Source of the DNA: an uncultured Pelagibacteraceae bacterium
Lineage (GTDB): Bacteria; Pseudomonadota; Alphaproteobacteria; Pelagibacterales; Pelagibacteraceae
NCBI GenBank assembly: GCA_902517735.1
Contig: CABYDK010000002.1
Coordinates: 25,001 to 59,810 of the forward strand
Reading direction: 5' to 3'
Length of the DNA: 34,810 bases
The notes below the pieces were generated by a model. The model was given only the letters and a program-made list of their open reading frames with translations, ran no database searches and had not been told where the DNA came from. Shown here in pieces: positions 33,358-34,810 of the stretch. Numbering within the stretch: the first letter of the stretch is position 1; each line of letters opens with the position of its first letter. Position numbers and translations under genes: made by a program.

Positions 33358-34810
33358 TTTTTATTTTTAACCAATTTTTTTGATTTATTAACAATATTTG
33401 CGCTTACTAATCCAAAATATTTAAAAATATCTTTATAAGGTGCACTCTTTCCAAAATCGTCAATTCCAAAGCTCATACCACTTTCTCCAACATATTTTTT
33501 CCAACAGCCAACAGATCCTGCCTCAATAGATATTTTAGATTTAGTTTCTTTTAAAATATTATTTTTATATATATTTGATTGTAAATCGAAAAGATCCATA
33601 CACGGCATTGAAACAACTTTAGAATATATTTTATCTTTGGCCAATTTATGACTAACTTCTATTGCTAAATCAACTTCAGAGCCACTTGCGAGTATAGTTA
33701 AGTGGATTTTTTTATTAGTTCTTAAAATTTCATATGCTCCAAATGAGCATTTATTAGTTTTTGAAAAAGTTTTTCGGATTGGATTTAAATTTTGTCTTGT
33801 TAAAGATAAAATACTAGGAGTCTTTAAACCTTTTAAAGCAAGTTCCCAACATTCTATTGTTTCAATTCTGTCAGCTGGTCTAAAGACATTTAAATTTGGA
33901 ATTGAGCGTAAACTTGAAAGTTGTTCAATTGGTTGATGAGTAGGGCCGTCCTCTCCAAGACCTATAGAATCGTGTGTCATTACATAAATAACCCTTTTCT
34001 TCATTATCGCAGATAATCTTATTGAAGGTTTACAATAATCAGAAAATATTAAAAAAGTTCCACCATATGGAATTAAATTACTATGAAGTGCAAGACCATT
34101 CATAATTCCACTCATAGCATGTTCTCTCACTCCATAGTGGATATAATTTCCACTAAAGTCCCCAGGTTTGATTATTTTATGATTTTTTGTTTTAGTATTG
34201 TTAGATCCAGCCAAGTCAGCAGAACCACCTATTAGAGTACTATTTTGTTTTGTTAAAGCAGTTAGAGTTAGTTCAGAACATTTTCTTGTAGCGAAACTTT
34301 TAGGTTCGTTCAAAGCATTTTTCTTTTCAGTTTTTAGTATATTTGTAAAATTATTTTTAAATATTAGATTTAATTTTTTATTTTTCTTCCTAAATAATTT
34401 GGTCCATTTTCTTTCTTTTTTTTCTCCTTTTTTTCCGATTTCTCTCCATTCATTTAATAATTTGTTAGGAATTTCAAAAGGTTTAAATTTCCAATTTAAT
34501 TTATTTCTTACTAAATTAATTTCTTTTAGACCTAAAGGACTACCATGAGAAGACGCTTTACCAGATTTGTTTGGTGAACCAAATCCAATTTTAGTTTTGC
34601 ATGAGATAACAGTTGGTCTTTTAGCATTTTGAACTTTTTTTAAAGCTTGAAATATTTCTTTTTGATTATGTCCATTAATATAAATATAATGCCAGCCATA
34701 ACCCTCAAATCTTTTTTTAAAATTATCTGAAACTGCTAGATCAGTTGGTCCATCTATAGAAATAGAGTTATTATCAAAAAGCATTACTAGATTTTTGAGT
34801 TTTAAATGAC
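33354..34810 (-). CDS. tkt: Transketolase (N-terminal part beyond the window)
   Basis: A thiamine-diphosphate enzyme moving two-carbon units between sugars. The frame stays open to the window edge: codons before the internal Met at 34784 read HLKLKNLV, which is the normal lead-in to LFDNNSISIDG, so the true start lies outside. About 485 C-terminal residues are present, roughly three quarters of a usual 660. Visible are GFGSPNKSGKASSHGSPLG, the pyrimidine-binding domain with catalytic Glu in YGVREHAMSGIMNGLALH, DSIGLGEDGPTHQPIEQL and FRPAD, and a C-terminal domain with SGSEVDLA. It heads, as seen here, the tkt-gap-pgk-fba run. Confidence 0.95.
   Translation of the reverse strand, partial: HLKLKNLVMLFDNNSISIDGPTDLAVSDNFKKRFEGYGWHYIYINGHNQKEIFQALKKVQNAKRPTVISCKTKIGFGSPNKSGKASSHGSPLGLKEINLVRNKLNWKFKPFEIPNKLLNEWREIGKKGEKKERKWTKLFRKKNKKLNLIFKNNFTNILKTEKKNALNEPKSFATRKCSELTLTALTKQNSTLIGGSADLAGSNNTKTKNHKIIKPGDFSGNYIHYGVREHAMSGIMNGLALHSNLIPYGGTFLIFSDYCKPSIRLSAIMKKRVIYVMTHDSIGLGEDGPTHQPIEQLSSLRSIPNLNVFRPADRIETIECWELALKGLKTPSILSLTRQNLNPIRKTFSKTNKCSFGAYEILRTNKKIHLTILASGSEVDLAIEVSHKLAKDKIYSKVVSMPCMDLFDLQSNIYKNNILKETKSKISIEAGSVGCWKKYVGESGMSFGIDDFGKSAPYKDIFKYFGLVSANIVNKSKKLVKNKK

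Overview
The window looks like a Pelagibacterales (SAR11, 'Candidatus Pelagibacter'-type) alphaproteobacterial chromosome. The evidence is very low GC with Lys/Asn/Ile-rich proteins, overlapping or near-zero gene spacing, alphaproteobacterial markers (a TrcR/DUF1013 protein, zinc-free L36, split pntAA-pntAB-pntB), a tkt-gap-pgk-fba run, and above all a broken rRNA operon. The 3' end of 23S rRNA (1-243) is separated from 5S rRNA (22040-22155) by about 21.8 kb of surface-glycan genes. From memory, this is the position of the SAR11 'hypervariable region 2'.

Region 1 (244-22039) is the glycan island. It starts with an ABC exporter of the lipid-linked-oligosaccharide flippase type (348-2153) and a NodU/CmcH-type carbamoyltransferase (2150-3946). 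A short reverse-strand pair follows, a methyltransferase and a formyltransferase (3941-5493). A dense forward operon then runs from 5542 to 14975: SpsF-type cytidylyltransferase, Gfo/Idh oxidoreductase, DegT aminotransferase, NAD-dependent epimerase/dehydratase, NeuB-type synthase, AsnB-type glutamine amidotransferase, PseA/WbpG-type N-acetyl-sugar amidotransferase, an unknown 121-residue protein and a CDP-glycerol-transferase-like surface-carbohydrate protein. Together they suggest synthesis, CMP activation and amidine/formyl decoration of a nonulosonic (sialic-acid-like) sugar. Next come two glycosyltransferases, a WecA/MraY-type phosphoglycosyl transferase, a large membrane protein, an FkbM methyltransferase and, on the reverse strand, a methyltransferase-GT2 fusion. 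Initiating transferase, glycosyltransferases and flippase make a plausible lipid-linked glycan route to the cell surface.

Region 2 (22040-27061, forward) is core: 5S rRNA with its own candidate promoter, rpmJ, a 36-residue CoxIV-like membrane peptide, the three-gene proton-translocating transhydrogenase, a GT4 glycosyltransferase and a short transaldolase/FSA-family protein.

Region 3 (27068-34810, reverse) is a core run read from high to low coordinates: tkt (cut by the window end), gap, pgk, class I fba, thiE, efp, suhB, rpmE, trcR, rpsU and initiator tRNA. It joins central carbon metabolism to translation genes. Two details stand out: rpsU appears to start at ATT behind a strong GGAGG Shine-Dalgarno, and the initiator tRNA next to it has A29:U41 in place of G29:C41.

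No insertion sequence, integrase, CRISPR array or phage gene is visible, and no gene-free stretch exceeds 300 bases.
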